A stretch of DNA of 64,000 nt from Halobellus rarus (GCF_024494595.1 NZ_JANHDI010000013.1:62001-126000), one strand, 5' to 3'; counted from the stretch's first letter, positions 43,023 to 53,215 are shown. Numbers and translations are program-made. Notes: a model not told the origin generated them from the sequence alone.

Positions 43023-44258
43023 TCACGGTTCCGCGTCCGTGAATTCGTCGAGCGTCGCCGTCACACCGGGGCGCACGTCGGAGACGAGCGCCCCGTCGAG
43101 GTCGAGGCCGAGCGTCTCCGCGGTCGACCGTCCCGCCCGGTCCGTCTCCGAGGCGGGGACGTAGACGCCGAGCCGCCACTGCTGCTTCTGTGCCGTCCGC
43201 AGCGCCGACACCAGCGGCGACTGTTTGCCGAGCTGTCGCATCTCGCCGCTCACCATCACCCGCGAGGAGGACTCGGTCATCGACGGTCGCTTCGGGACGT
43301 CGACGACGACCTGCTCGGCGGGGAGATCCGCCCGATCGGCGATCGCCGCCTCGAGGTCCCGGAGCGTCGCGTAGTCGGCGTCGACGACGTCCGCGGGAAC
43401 GGCTTCGAGTTCGGCCCAGACCGCGCGCTTGTACAGGTCGCGGGTCCGCAGCCGGCGAGCGAGTTCGCCCGTCGCCTCCGTGGTCCGCAGCGCGACCAGC
43501 AGGTCGTGATCGTCCATCCGGCGGAGTTCTCTCGGCGTGGTGTCCGTCCGTTCGAGCAGCCGCTCGGCCCCCCGCCTGAGCATCGCCTTCGAGATGCGGG
43601 CGACGTGGTGCTGGTAGACGGTCGGATTCATCAACGCGCGCGCGAGCAGCAGCGACTCGGCCGTCTGGACGTTCCCCTCCGCGAGGACGAGTTCGCCGTC
43701 GACGAAGGTGAGCTCCCGGATCAGCCGCTCGTGGTCGATCGTGCCGTAGGGGACGCCCGTGTGGTGGGCGTCGCGAACGAGGTAGTCCATCCGGTCGACG
43801 TCGAGCTCTCCCGAGACGAGTTGACCGTACTGGCCCTCGCCGGCGACGAGGTCCGCGATGCGCTCGGGGTCGAGGTCGTGATCGCGGAGGACCGCTCCGA
43901 CCGCGCCCGCCGCGAGCAGTTCGTGGACGTCGTCGTGGTACTTTCCGGTGTGCCGGTGAGTGACGGATTCGACGTTGTGGCTGTACGGCCCGTGGCCGAC
44001 GTCGTGGAGCAGCGCGGCCGCGCGGACCCGCTCGCCCTGCCGCCCGCCGATCCCCAGGTGATCGAGCGCGCGATCCGCGAGGTGGTAGACGCCGAGAGAG
44101 TGCTCGAACCGCGTGTGGTTCGCGGAGGGGTAGACCAACTGGACGGTTCCCAGTTGCTTGATGTGCCGGAGCCGCTGTACCGGCTCGGTGTCGAGGAGGG
44201 CGGCAGCGACGCCCTCGACCTGGATGTGGTCGTGGACGCTGTCCTTGATCGTCGCCAT
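43023..44258 (-). CDS. HD-domain phosphohydrolase (dNTPase-like)
   Basis: A 411-aa protein. RFEHSLGVYHLADRAL and ALLHDVGHGPYSHNVES are the HD-domain metal ligands, and DVDRMDYLVRDAHHTG the downstream Asp motif. It is related to archaeal SAMHD1/dGTPase-like hydrolases. Residues 335-411 form a separate C-terminal domain. The start at 44258 (MATIKDSVHDH) fits the family; GTTTTTGTAC about 27 nt upstream is the likely TATA element. A much longer reading to 44765 crosses the hairpin array and was rejected. Confidence 0.9.
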   Translation of the reverse strand: MATIKDSVHDHIQVEGVAAALLDTEPVQRLRHIKQLGTVQLVYPSANHTRFEHSLGVYHLADRALDHLGIGGRQGERVRAAALLHDVGHGPYSHNVESVTHRHTGKYHDDVHELLAAGAVGAVLRDHDLDPERIADLVAGEGQYGQLVSGELDVDRMDYLVRDAHHTGVPYGTIDHERLIRELTFVDGELVLAEGNVQTAESLLLARALMNPTVYQHHVARISKAMLRRGAERLLERTDTTPRELRRMDDHDLLVALRTTEATGELARRLRTRDLYKRAVWAELEAVPADVVDADYATLRDLEAAIADRADLPAEQVVVDVPKRPSMTESSSRVMVSGEMRQLGKQSPLVSALRTAQKQQWRLGVYVPASETDRAGRSTAETLGLDLDGALVSDVRPGVTATLDEFTDAEP

Positions 44259-44375
44259 ACGTCGGGTAGGCGCGCCCTCGTACAAAAACAGTCGGCCGCG
44301 CCAGCGGTATCGGCAGGCCGGGACCCAGCAGTGTCGGCGGGCCACCCTATCGGTACCGGCAGATCTCGCGCCACG

Positions 44376-44383
44376 TTTTATCC
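44376..44383 (+). promoter_or_regulatory. Candidate TATA box of the hairpin RNA
   Basis: GTTTTATC lies in the only A/T-rich stretch of the gap and would start transcription near 44405, just before the hairpin array. Confidence 0.35.
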
Positions 44384-44404
44384 GAATTAACCGGGTTTTC
44401 GTCG

Positions 44405-44772
44405 CCGGGGGGCGGTGAATTCGGCTTGAGTATCGTCCCGGTTGAAGTGTTCCGGCCCGCAAGCGTCGACCGCGTCGCCGTGCCTCGTGGCGCGGCGTCG
44501 CAACGCGGTCGTCCCGATGGATGGTCGCGGCGGCCGCTTCCCGGGGCTGGCACCGGAACGCGATCAACCCGCGTTCCGTGTCGTCGGCCGCGGCTCCGAC
44601 GCGCCGACGCCCGTCGGTTCTCCCGTCCCGGCGGGCGTCGGCACGTATGCGAGCGGGCCTGACCACCCGCTCGCCACCGAGCGCCGGCCGGTCGTCGCCC
44701 CACCCGGCGACCGGCCACAGAGGCACCCGCTCCCGCGGGCGAGAGAACGCCCGCACGATCGACACCCCTTTT
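44405..44772 (+). ncRNA. Candidate structured RNA: seven hairpins in series
   Basis: Perfect or near-perfect stems follow one another: 44467-44475/44503-44511 (9 bp) enclosing 44476-44484/44489-44497 (9 bp with one U-G); 44554-44562/44570-44578 (9 bp); 44583-44587/44596-44600 (5 bp); 44603-44613/44632-44642 (11 bp); 44649-44657/44666-44674 (9 bp); 44686-44694/44708-44716 (9 bp); 44726-44730/44735-44739 (5 bp). CCCCTTTT at 44765-44772 could terminate. The U-G pair favours the plus strand. I see none of the conserved motifs of RNase P or SRP RNA. It may be a free RNA or a long 5' leader of the kinase gene. Ends are estimates. Confidence 0.5.
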
Positions 44773-44889
44773 CGGAAACGTCGTTTGCACGCGTTCGATC
44801 ACGTGCTCGCGGTCGATCGCGATCAGATGCGCAGTAGACTGCAGACGTCACGATAGCGCCCGGGACCGGTTCGACAATTCGGTGGGTTG

Positions 44890-46581
44890 ATGCCGTTGCC
44901 CGCTAACGGTGGAGCACAACAGGGACGGATGCTGTCACTATCCTATTCGAGCGCGCTGTACGGTGCGTACGTGTTCGCCTTCGCCGCCGCCGCTGTCGCC
45001 TGTCTCGCGATGCTGCCGCGCACGCGGCACATCGAACACGAGGACACCAGGAGGGGTCTCTTCTGGCTTCTCGTCACGAGCGGCGGGTGGGCGGCCGCAC
45101 ACGTCGGCTACCTCACGATGCCGACCGTCGGGCTCCAGTACACCTTCTACGTGATCGGACTCGTCGTCGGTATCGCCTCGGTCGGACCGTGGCTCTACTT
45201 CTGCGCGGCGTACACCGGTCGGTCCGTCCACCGCGACCCGGCCGTCCGTCGGGCGTTTCTCGTCGTGTTCCTCGCCATCGTCGCGGTGAAGCTGACGAAC
45301 CCGGTGCACAACTGGTACTTCGTCGCCGAATCGGCGGTCGTCCCCTTCGCGTATCTCGAGATCAACCACCGCGCGTTTCACTGGATCGCGATGGGGCTTG
45401 CGTACTCGCTCGCGTTCGTCGGCTTCTTCATGCTCTTCGAGCTGTTCGTCCGGGTCAACTCCGACACCCGCCCGCTCTTCGTCCTCATCGGACTAACGGG
45501 CATCCCAGTGGTCCTCGACGTCGCGGGCGCGGTGTCGCCGGCCGTCCTCGACATCACGTACTCCTCGATCGGCGTGGCCGCCTTCGCCGTCGGCGTCTTC
45601 TCGCTGTACTTCGACCGGTTCCAGTTCGTCCGGGTCGCGGGCGAGACCGACGATCCGATCGTGGTCGTCGACGGGGGCGGCAAGGTCCGGGACTACAACA
45701 GGCGCGCGGAGGGTCTGTTCCCGTCGCTCGCGGACTCGATCGACGAACCGCTCGCAGAGTTCGTTCCGAGACTCGCGGACGTGCTCGACAGGAAGAAGTC
45801 GATCCTCGAGATCGAAGACGGCGAGACGACCCGGTACTACAACGTCTCCTCGAACCCGTTCACGACGGGGGGCGCAGAGACGGGACAGTCGATCGTCCTC
45901 TCGGACGTGACGCACCGCGAGCAGTACCGCCAGGAGCTGGAGGCCAAAAACGAGAAGCTCGAACAGTTCGCGAGCATCGTCTCCCACGACCTCCGGAACC
46001 CGCTTCAGGTCGCGAAGGGCCGGACCGACCTCGCGATCGAGGACGGGAACACCGAGCACCTGGAACCGGTCGTCCGGGCGCACGAGCGGATGGAGCAACT
46101 CATCGAGGAGATGCTGACTCTCGCGAGGGAGGGCGTCTCGATCGACGAGACCGAACGCGTCGATCTCGCCGGTCTCGCGAGGCGGTCGTGGGGTATGATC
46201 GCCGGGGGGCAGGCGTCGCTCTCGATAGACGACGACGTCGACGTGACCGTCTCCGCGGATCCCGAGCGCCTCCAACAGCTGTTCGAGAACCTGTTCCGAA
46301 ACGCGATCGAGCACGGCGGCGACGACGTCGTCGTGAGCGTGGGCCCGCTGGAAGAGGGCGACGGCTTCTACGTCGAGGACGACGGGGCGGGAATCCCCGA
46401 GGAAGACCGCGACGAGGTCTTCGAGGCGGGCTATACGACCTCGGACGACGGCACCGGATTCGGCCTCGCCATCGTCTCGGAGATCGTCGACGCCCACGAG
46501 TGGGAGATCCGGGCGACGGAGGCCGCCTCCGGCGGCGCGCGCTTCGAGATCCGGACCGCGTCGGAGTACGCCCAGGAGTGA
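44890..46581 (+). CDS. Seven-span membrane PAS histidine kinase
   Basis: A 563-aa sensor. The first 235 residues contain about seven membrane spans of the N-terminal 7TM histidine-kinase type (IGLVVGIASVGPWLYFCAAY, NHRAFHWIAMGLAYSL). A PAS domain follows (about 245-345), then the kinase core with SIVSHDLRNPL (His 366), LFRNAIEHGG, DDGAGIPEED and GTGFGLAIV. A TTG at 44887 and an ATG at 44929 (MLSLSYSSAL) are alternative starts. The gene follows the hairpin array and lacks an obvious TATA box near its start, so its mRNA may carry that structure. Confidence 0.92.
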   Translation: MPLPANGGAQQGRMLSLSYSSALYGAYVFAFAAAAVACLAMLPRTRHIEHEDTRRGLFWLLVTSGGWAAAHVGYLTMPTVGLQYTFYVIGLVVGIASVGPWLYFCAAYTGRSVHRDPAVRRAFLVVFLAIVAVKLTNPVHNWYFVAESAVVPFAYLEINHRAFHWIAMGLAYSLAFVGFFMLFELFVRVNSDTRPLFVLIGLTGIPVVLDVAGAVSPAVLDITYSSIGVAAFAVGVFSLYFDRFQFVRVAGETDDPIVVVDGGGKVRDYNRRAEGLFPSLADSIDEPLAEFVPRLADVLDRKKSILEIEDGETTRYYNVSSNPFTTGGAETGQSIVLSDVTHREQYRQELEAKNEKLEQFASIVSHDLRNPLQVAKGRTDLAIEDGNTEHLEPVVRAHERMEQLIEEMLTLAREGVSIDETERVDLAGLARRSWGMIAGGQASLSIDDDVDVTVSADPERLQQLFENLFRNAIEHGGDDVVVSVGPLEEGDGFYVEDDGAGIPEEDRDEVFEAGYTTSDDGTGFGLAIVSEIVDAHEWEIRATEAASGGARFEIRTASEYAQE

Positions 46582-46630
46582 AGGCCGCACGACCGACAGC
46601 CTATAGACGGTTCCCCCACACGACTCCGGT

Positions 46631-46957
46631 ATGGCACTCGAACTGTACGACGACGTGCGTGAGGCGCTCGATCCAGCCGACGGCGAGATCCAGACCGCAG
46701 AACTCGTCGTGACCGACGACGTGCTCGTGAAGGCGTTCGCGCTCGGTCCGGGAGCGGAACTGGACCCCCACGAGCACGCCGAGAGCACGAACGTCTTCCA
46801 CGTGCTGGAGGGATCCGTGGTCGTCGTGCGCGACGGCGAGAGCGAGACGGTCGGCGCACCGGGCGTCGTCCGCCACGATCGCGGCGCCGTCCACGGGGCG
46901 CGAAACGACTCGGGAGAAGTCGCGGTCTTCACGGCGAGCCTCTGTCCCCTCCCGTAG
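46631..46957 (+). CDS. Small cupin-domain protein
   Basis: A 108-aa single cupin barrel. LDPHEHAESTNVFHVLEG is cupin motif 1 with its His/Glu metal ligands, and HDRGAVHGARNDSGE is motif 2. It may bind metal and act as a sensor or enzyme; the function is unknown. CCTATAGACG about 28 nt upstream supports the ATG at 46631. It follows the histidine kinase by 49 bp. Confidence 0.88.
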   Translation: MALELYDDVREALDPADGEIQTAELVVTDDVLVKAFALGPGAELDPHEHAESTNVFHVLEGSVVVVRDGESETVGAPGVVRHDRGAVHGARNDSGEVAVFTASLCPLP

Positions 46958-47048
46958 GTTCGGTGTCCGAAGGCCGCCGGCCGTCCACCGGAGGCCACCG
47001 CCGGTCAGTGCCCGAAACGGTTAACGGCGACGCCCGTGAGGTCCGCCC

Positions 47049-47885
47049 ATGGACCGGATCCCGTTCGGTATCTCGCACCTGGACAGCGTCATCGGCGGCG
47101 GAGCGCCGTCGGGATCGGTCGTGCTTCTGGTCGGCGAACCGGGTGCCGGTGCGCGGGAGTTCATGTACACGAGCGCGACGATGAACGCCGTCGCCCGGGG
47201 CGACAGAGAGCTGTTCGAGTTGCACTACGGCGACCTCCACGAGGACGCCGCACTTCCCCCCGAAGTGCACTACCTCTCGTTCACCGACGACGAGGACAAC
47301 CTCCGCCGCGAGATGGCGTACGTCCTCGACGACGACCTCGTGAGCGAGGCCGCAGACCGGATCACCGTCCGCGACTTCTCGCCCGAGTACTTCCAGTTGA
47401 GTCCGGTTCCCCGAGAGTGGTATCTCGGAGCGACGACGAAACTGCAGGACCTCGGCGGCCGCGAGGAGCGTTCGGAAGTACTCACGGCGCTCGGCCAGTA
47501 CCTCAACGAGCACGCAGCGGAGAATCTCGTCGTCGTCGACTCGATCACGGACCTGGTGGCCGGCATCTCCGACGAGATGACGTGGAACGACATCGCGATG
47601 CTGATCCGCGGCCTCGGGAAGGCCGCGCACCGCTGGGACGGCCTCGTCCTGGCGTACGCCAGCCGCGAGACCCTCGAACGGACGGAGCTCGGGCACCTGA
47701 TGGACGCCGCCGACGGGACGTTACAGTTCGAGTGGGAGTCCGGCGGTTCCAAGCGCGCGCGGACGATGGTCGTCCAGGAGTTCCGGGGCGTCCTCTCGCA
47801 GATCGAGCGCGAGAACATCGTCCGTTTCGAGACCGAGATCCACGAGGGCGGGTTCGACATCAGCGACGTTCGGAAGATCAGGTGA
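47049..47885 (+). CDS. KaiC-like protein with a degenerate P-loop
   Basis: A 278-aa RecA/KaiC-fold protein (RIPFGISHLDSVIGGGAPSG). The Walker A position reads GEPGAGAREF at residues 29-38: the essential Lys and Ser/Thr are replaced by Ala 35 and Arg 36, so ATP hydrolysis is unlikely. The Walker B-like strand ENLVVVDSITDLV is kept. It ends 24 bp from a convergent receiver-PAS-GAF histidine kinase and may be a signalling partner rather than an ATPase (inference). GGTTAACGG about 27 nt upstream is a likely TATA element. Confidence 0.83.
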   Translation: MDRIPFGISHLDSVIGGGAPSGSVVLLVGEPGAGAREFMYTSATMNAVARGDRELFELHYGDLHEDAALPPEVHYLSFTDDEDNLRREMAYVLDDDLVSEAADRITVRDFSPEYFQLSPVPREWYLGATTKLQDLGGREERSEVLTALGQYLNEHAAENLVVVDSITDLVAGISDEMTWNDIAMLIRGLGKAAHRWDGLVLAYASRETLERTELGHLMDAADGTLQFEWESGGSKRARTMVVQEFRGVLSQIERENIVRFETEIHEGGFDISDVRKIR

Positions 47886-47909
47886 AGCGGAACGACGTGG
47901 CTCTCGGCG

Positions 47910-50213
47910 TCACTCCGCGTCGCCGACGGTGACGCCGCTGATCTCGAAGCGCGCGCCCCCGTCAGCGCCGTCGGTCACCCGGATCTCCCACCCGTGTGCC
48001 TCGACGCACTGCTTCGCGATCGAGAGGCCGAATCCGGTCCCGCCCGGCGTCGTCGAGTACCCGTACTCGAAGATGTCCCCGCGTTCGTCGGGCGGGATCC
48101 CGGGGCCGTCGTCCTCGACGTAGAAGCCGTCGCCGTCTTCCAGGGTTCCGACCCGTACCGCGTCGCCGCCGTGTTCGACGGCGTTGCGAAGGAGGTTCTC
48201 GAAGAGCTGTCTGAGTTGGGTCTCGTCGGCGTCGACAGTCCCCTCGACGTCGACGGTGAACGCCGCATCGCCCGTGTCGACGTTCCCCCAGCAGGAGCGG
48301 ACGAACGAGGCCAGCTCGACCGACGTCGGCTCGACATCGGTGTCGCGCTCGCGAGCGAGCGTGAGCAGGTCGTCGATGAGTTCGCCCATCCGACCGTGGG
48401 CGTCGGCGACGTACTCGAGCTGCTCGCTGTCGCAGTCCTCTCGGGCCAGATCGAGTCGCCCCGAGGCGACGTTCAGCGGGTTGCGGAGGTCGTGCGAGAC
48501 GACGCTGGCGAACTCTTCGAGACGGGCGTTCTGTCGGGTGAGTTCGCGCTCGCGCTCGCGGATCCGCTCGTTCCGCCGGACCTGTTCGAGCGCCGTGACG
48601 ATGTTGATCCCCAGGATCTCGCTGAGCACGACGTCCTCGTCGTCGAAGGCGTCCGGCGTCGGCGATCCGGCGATGAGGATGCCGTACTCGTCGAGCGGGA
48701 CGTACATTTCGCTGCGGATCGGTGTCTCCGGGTTGTACACGTCGGGATCGGCCTGGATGTCGTCGACCGACTTCGCTTCGCCATCCTCGAAGACGCGCCA
48801 GGCGATCCCTTCGCCCTCCGCGAACGTCGGCAACTCGCCCACGAGCTCTCTCGCCGTCTCGGTCGCGGCGACGGGGACGAGCCCCTCGCCCCCCCTGTAG
48901 AGGTTGACCACGTTGGCGTCGAGGCCGATGATCGTCTTCGCCGCGTCGACGCCGATCTCGGCCACCTCCTCGCAGGACTCCGCCGTCATCAGCTCTCTGG
49001 CGGTCTCGTTCAGCGCCTCGAGGCGGCGTTCCCGTTCCTTGCGCTCGGTGACGTCGTAGTACACCCAGAGGTGCCCGCTTCCGTCGGGGAGTTCGATCGG
49101 TCGGTAGTTCCGCTCGAAGGCCCGACCGTCGTCGAGGACGAGCTCGTCGTTCCAGACCGGCTCGCGCGCGTCGATCAGCTCGTTGATCCGCGAGACGAAC
49201 CCCTCGGGTTCGGCGAACAGACCGCTCACCCGCGCTGCGAACGCCTCGCAGTCGTCCTCGATCACGTCTTCCGGTTCGGCGGAGACGTCGAACAGTTCGA
49301 GGAACCGCTCGTTGACCCGCAGCACGTTCCTGTCGGCGTCTTCTGCGAGCACGCCGACCGGCAACGTCTCGAAGAGCGTCGATCGGAGAATGTTGGTTCG
49401 TTCGAGTTGCGTTCGCCGCTGTTCCTCCTCGGTGACGTCCTCGAACTGCGAGAAGATCGAGAGGATGTCGCCGTCCTCGCCGGTGACGACCCGGTTGTGC
49501 CACGAGCAGAGCCGCCGCTCGCCGTTCTTGCGAACGATGTCGTTGACGCTCTGGTAACCGCCGCGGTCGGCGAGCAGTTGTCGCTCGATCTCGGCGACGT
49601 GTCGGTATCCCTCCTCGGGGACGATCGGGAGCCAGGTCCCCCCGACCAGTTCTTCCGCCTCGTAGCCCGTGATCTCCGTCGCGGCCTCGTTGACCCTGAC
49701 GATCGTGAAGGTCTCGTCGTACTCGATCGTCCCCAGCGGCGACTGGTCGATGAACCGCGAGAGCCGGCGCTGGCTCTCCGCCAACGCGCGCTGTGAACGG
49801 ACCTGCTCGACGGCGTTCTTGATGCGGTTCGCCAGCACGGTGTACTGCTCGGTGCCGGTCTCCTTCTGGAGGTAGTCCGTCACCCCGGCGGAGATGGCCT
49901 TGCTCGCGATTGCCTCGGAGCCCCGTCCCGTGAAGAGGATGAACGGGACGTTCCGGTCGGACTCCCTGACCCGTTCGAGGAGTTCGAGGCCGTCCATCAC
50001 GGGCATCTCGTAGTCGCTCACGACGCAGTCGATCCGCTCGCCCTCGATGCGTCCGAGGGCGGCCTCCGGATCGGTCGAGGTGTACACCGAGAACGCGTCG
50101 TCGAAGCGCGTCAGAAACGAGGCGGTCAGCTCGACGATGTCGGGGTCGTCGTCGACGTGGAGGACCCGAATCTCCGTCGGCGGGTCCTGTGACTCCGCCG
50201 TCGTTTCAGACAT
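47910..50213 (-). CDS. Hybrid receiver-PAS-PAS-GAF histidine kinase
   Basis: A 767-aa soluble protein. A receiver domain (15-130) has VLHVDDDPD and the phospho-Asp 67 in CVVSDYEMP. Two PAS domains (about 150-395), a GAF domain (about 400-550) and the kinase core follow, with SVVSHDLRNPL (His 574), LLRNAVEHGG, DDGPGIPPDE and GTGFGLSIA. An N-terminal receiver lets it accept phosphate from another kinase. A TATATAAA box 29 nt upstream predicts a leaderless mRNA. No membrane span is present. Confidence 0.94.
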   Translation of the reverse strand: MSETTAESQDPPTEIRVLHVDDDPDIVELTASFLTRFDDAFSVYTSTDPEAALGRIEGERIDCVVSDYEMPVMDGLELLERVRESDRNVPFILFTGRGSEAIASKAISAGVTDYLQKETGTEQYTVLANRIKNAVEQVRSQRALAESQRRLSRFIDQSPLGTIEYDETFTIVRVNEAATEITGYEAEELVGGTWLPIVPEEGYRHVAEIERQLLADRGGYQSVNDIVRKNGERRLCSWHNRVVTGEDGDILSIFSQFEDVTEEEQRRTQLERTNILRSTLFETLPVGVLAEDADRNVLRVNERFLELFDVSAEPEDVIEDDCEAFAARVSGLFAEPEGFVSRINELIDAREPVWNDELVLDDGRAFERNYRPIELPDGSGHLWVYYDVTERKERERRLEALNETARELMTAESCEEVAEIGVDAAKTIIGLDANVVNLYRGGEGLVPVAATETARELVGELPTFAEGEGIAWRVFEDGEAKSVDDIQADPDVYNPETPIRSEMYVPLDEYGILIAGSPTPDAFDDEDVVLSEILGINIVTALEQVRRNERIRERERELTRQNARLEEFASVVSHDLRNPLNVASGRLDLAREDCDSEQLEYVADAHGRMGELIDDLLTLARERDTDVEPTSVELASFVRSCWGNVDTGDAAFTVDVEGTVDADETQLRQLFENLLRNAVEHGGDAVRVGTLEDGDGFYVEDDGPGIPPDERGDIFEYGYSTTPGGTGFGLSIAKQCVEAHGWEIRVTDGADGGARFEISGVTVGDAE

Positions 50214-50237
50214 ACGAGACTATACTGAAACGGCTGG

Positions 50238-50245
50238 TATATAAA
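50238..50245 (-). promoter_or_regulatory. TATA box of the hybrid kinase gene
   Basis: On the minus strand TTTATATA is centred 29 nt before the ATG at 50213, a textbook leaderless haloarchaeal promoter. Confidence 0.7.
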
Positions 50246-50342
50246 TTCACGTCGGATCTCGGAACTGATACCGCTGCCGGATTCCGGCCGGGCGATCGGG
50301 TTCGGGCAGTACGCCCTTGACGCTGGGTTGCCAACGTGGGGT

Positions 50343-51119
50343 ATGCTCACCGAACTCCGACGTCTCGGACTCGAAGTGAAATCGCTGTCGCGGGCGCGGG
50401 AATTCTACGAGGGACGCCTGGGTCTCGAGGCGGAACGTCCCGGTCCCCGAGCGACGGGAGCCGACGAATCGACGTCGGCCGTCGGCTACGAGATCGGTCC
50501 GGATGGCGGAGACGCCGGCCCGACGGAACTCCTCCTCCGCCGGCCGACAACCGTCCCGCGCGGCGGCGTCCACACCCACTACGCGTTCTCGACGACGCCG
50601 GCGGCGTACGCCGCGTGGCGACGGCGACTCGCCGATCTCGACCCCGTCGAGTTCTCGTTCGGCGCGAGCGACTCGCTGTACGTCTACGACCCGGACGGCC
50701 ACTGCGTCGAGATCGGGAGCGTGGACAGAGAGAGCGACGTCGATACCGCCGATTCGACGAGCGGCGCAGACGGGGAGCGGCCGCCGGCGCTCACGGGAAT
50801 CTTCGAGGTCGTCTTGGAGGTTCGGGACCTCGATCGGGCGGAGGCGCGGTACCGACGGCTCGGGTTCGAGGTCGCCGACCGGGGCGAGGAGCGTCGTCGC
50901 GTCCGTCTGGGTGGCCCGGTGGCCCTCGAACTCTGGGAACCGCAGCTGGGAATCGCGGACGCCCGGGGCGGACTGCACGTCGACCTCGCGTTTACCACCC
51001 CCAATCCCGACGCCGCGGTCGAGTCGGGCGCGCCCTGGCCGAGCGGTCCGGAACCCGTCGGCGGCGGCGTCCGCGTCGTCGACGACGACGGCCACGTCCT
51101 GACGTTTCTGCGACCCTGA
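50343..51119 (+). CDS. Two-module VOC (glyoxalase/dioxygenase fold) protein
   Basis: A 258-aa protein with two VOC modules (about 1-125 and 150-258) joined by an Asp/Ser-rich linker. The first ends YVYDPDGHCVEIGSV and the second GGVRVVDDDGHVLTFLR; the second lacks an obvious Glu metal ligand. It may be a glyoxalase-like or resistance protein. The ATG at 50343 (MLTELRRLGLEVKSL) was chosen because the fold begins there; five codons upstream are also open. Confidence 0.82.
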   Translation: MLTELRRLGLEVKSLSRAREFYEGRLGLEAERPGPRATGADESTSAVGYEIGPDGGDAGPTELLLRRPTTVPRGGVHTHYAFSTTPAAYAAWRRRLADLDPVEFSFGASDSLYVYDPDGHCVEIGSVDRESDVDTADSTSGADGERPPALTGIFEVVLEVRDLDRAEARYRRLGFEVADRGEERRRVRLGGPVALELWEPQLGIADARGGLHVDLAFTTPNPDAAVESGAPWPSGPEPVGGGVRVVDDDGHVLTFLRP

Positions 51120-51261
51120 GCGGCGCGACGCCGCTTCCCGGTCGGACCGGGATCCGTTCTCAGTTGTGATGCGCTTCGTTCGCGATCGCAGTGCGCTTCG
51201 TTCCCGGTCGGTGTCGCGTCGCTGGCGACGCTGGACGTTCCGCTGGGGCGCGAAACCCCGA

Positions 51262-51546
51262 TCAGAGTCTGTCGGTGTCGATGTCGACCTCGGGCGGGGC
51301 CACGATCAGGAAGTCCCGGAAGTGGGTGAGGCTGCCGCCCATGTCCCTGACCGGGCGGGCGAAGCCCTTCGCCAGCTCGTTGAGGTCGCCCTCCACGGCG
51401 AGAACGAGGACGTTGTCAGCCTCGACGGTGCGGACCCACACCTCGGGGTCGGTCGAGCCGTCCAGGATCCCGAGGACGACGTCGCCCTCGACGTCTTCGT
51501 CGAGGTGTTCTTCTGCCTCCGAGAGGTTGAGGTTGAAATCGCTCAT
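51262..51546 (-). CDS. Small acidic protein (DUF5779-like)
   Basis: A 94-aa protein starting MSDFNLNLSEAEEHLDEDV, probably DUF5779. It has alternating beta-strand-like segments (VVLGILDG, VWVRTVEADNVLVLAVEGD) and a conserved-looking GSLTHFRDFLIVAPP end. The function is unknown. The longer reading from 51915 crosses non-coding DNA and was rejected. It is monocistronic. Confidence 0.8.
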   Translation of the reverse strand: MSDFNLNLSEAEEHLDEDVEGDVVLGILDGSTDPEVWVRTVEADNVLVLAVEGDLNELAKGFARPVRDMGGSLTHFRDFLIVAPPEVDIDTDRL

Positions 51547-51643
51547 ACGGACGTACACGCAAAGCGGGACGAAAAGGATTCGGACCCGCCGTCTCGTCTC
51601 ATCTCGGCGCATCGAGCGTATTCGTTCACGACATCCGGCCCCC

Positions 51644-51680
51644 GGGGTCGCCACCGCAAATTCTCGGGGTCGCCACCGCA
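51644..51680 (+). repeat. 15-bp direct repeat, period 22
   Basis: GGGGTCGCCACCGCA occurs at 51644-51658 and 51666-51680. A related GTCGCCACCGCAAA lies at 20486-20499. Confidence 0.7.
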
Positions 51681-51929
51681 GAATTCCGTGACCGTTCGTC
51701 CACTCCGGGGCGCGCGCGAGCGCCGACGGTGGGCAACTGACCGGATTCACGGCGGAAATTGCGCCGAATCGATAGCGTTCACACGGGTAGCCACGGTGTA
51801 TCGACTGCCTCTCCTGTGTACTCTCTTCCGGCCTGTGGCCACCAATTCGAGCGATGTAGGCCTTCAGCACGGTGTTCGGCCGTCGACGCCGGCCAGTCGA
51901 CGCCGGGCGACGCACCCGACCACAGCGAA

Positions 51930-51940
51930 AGCTTTTAATA
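51930..51940 (+). promoter_or_regulatory. TATA box upstream of leuA
   Basis: GCTTTTAATATC, centred about 31 nt before the ATG at 51967, predicts transcription starting at or just before that ATG. Confidence 0.6.
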
Positions 51941-51966
51941 TCTTTCCGGGGCAGTGATCAGACACA

Positions 51967-53215
<1,249 letters not shown>

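Larger units (their letters stand above)
44259..44889. other. 631-bp gene-free region with hairpin array
   Basis: Readings on both strands here have implausible composition and overlap strong inverted repeats, so no gene is called. The hairpin array is described separately at 44405-44772. Positions 44773-44889 are the upstream region of the histidine kinase, with no clear TATA box close to its start. Confidence 0.6.
51547..51966. other. 420-bp intergenic region before leuA
   Basis: It holds two copies of GGGGTCGCCACCGCA 22 bp apart (51644-51658 and 51666-51680) and the leuA promoter. A GTG at 51872 opens the leuA frame but lies upstream of the likely TATA box and gives an Arg-rich, unlikely N-terminus. 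Nothing else is recognised. Confidence 0.55.

Noticed and set aside
44405-44772. RNase P or SRP RNA as identity of the hairpin array
   Set aside because: The conserved sequence blocks I know for these RNAs (such as GGAAAGTCC of RNase P) were not found on either strand.
44347-44837. Open readings of 130-150 codons on both strands in the hairpin region
   Set aside because: Their compositions are Arg/Pro/Gly-rich, they resemble no family, and they are explained by high G+C and strong inverted repeats.
51872-51966. GTG at 51872 as the leuA start
   Set aside because: It lies upstream of the likely TATA box and yields an Arg-rich extension through the promoter that is unlike other LeuA proteins.
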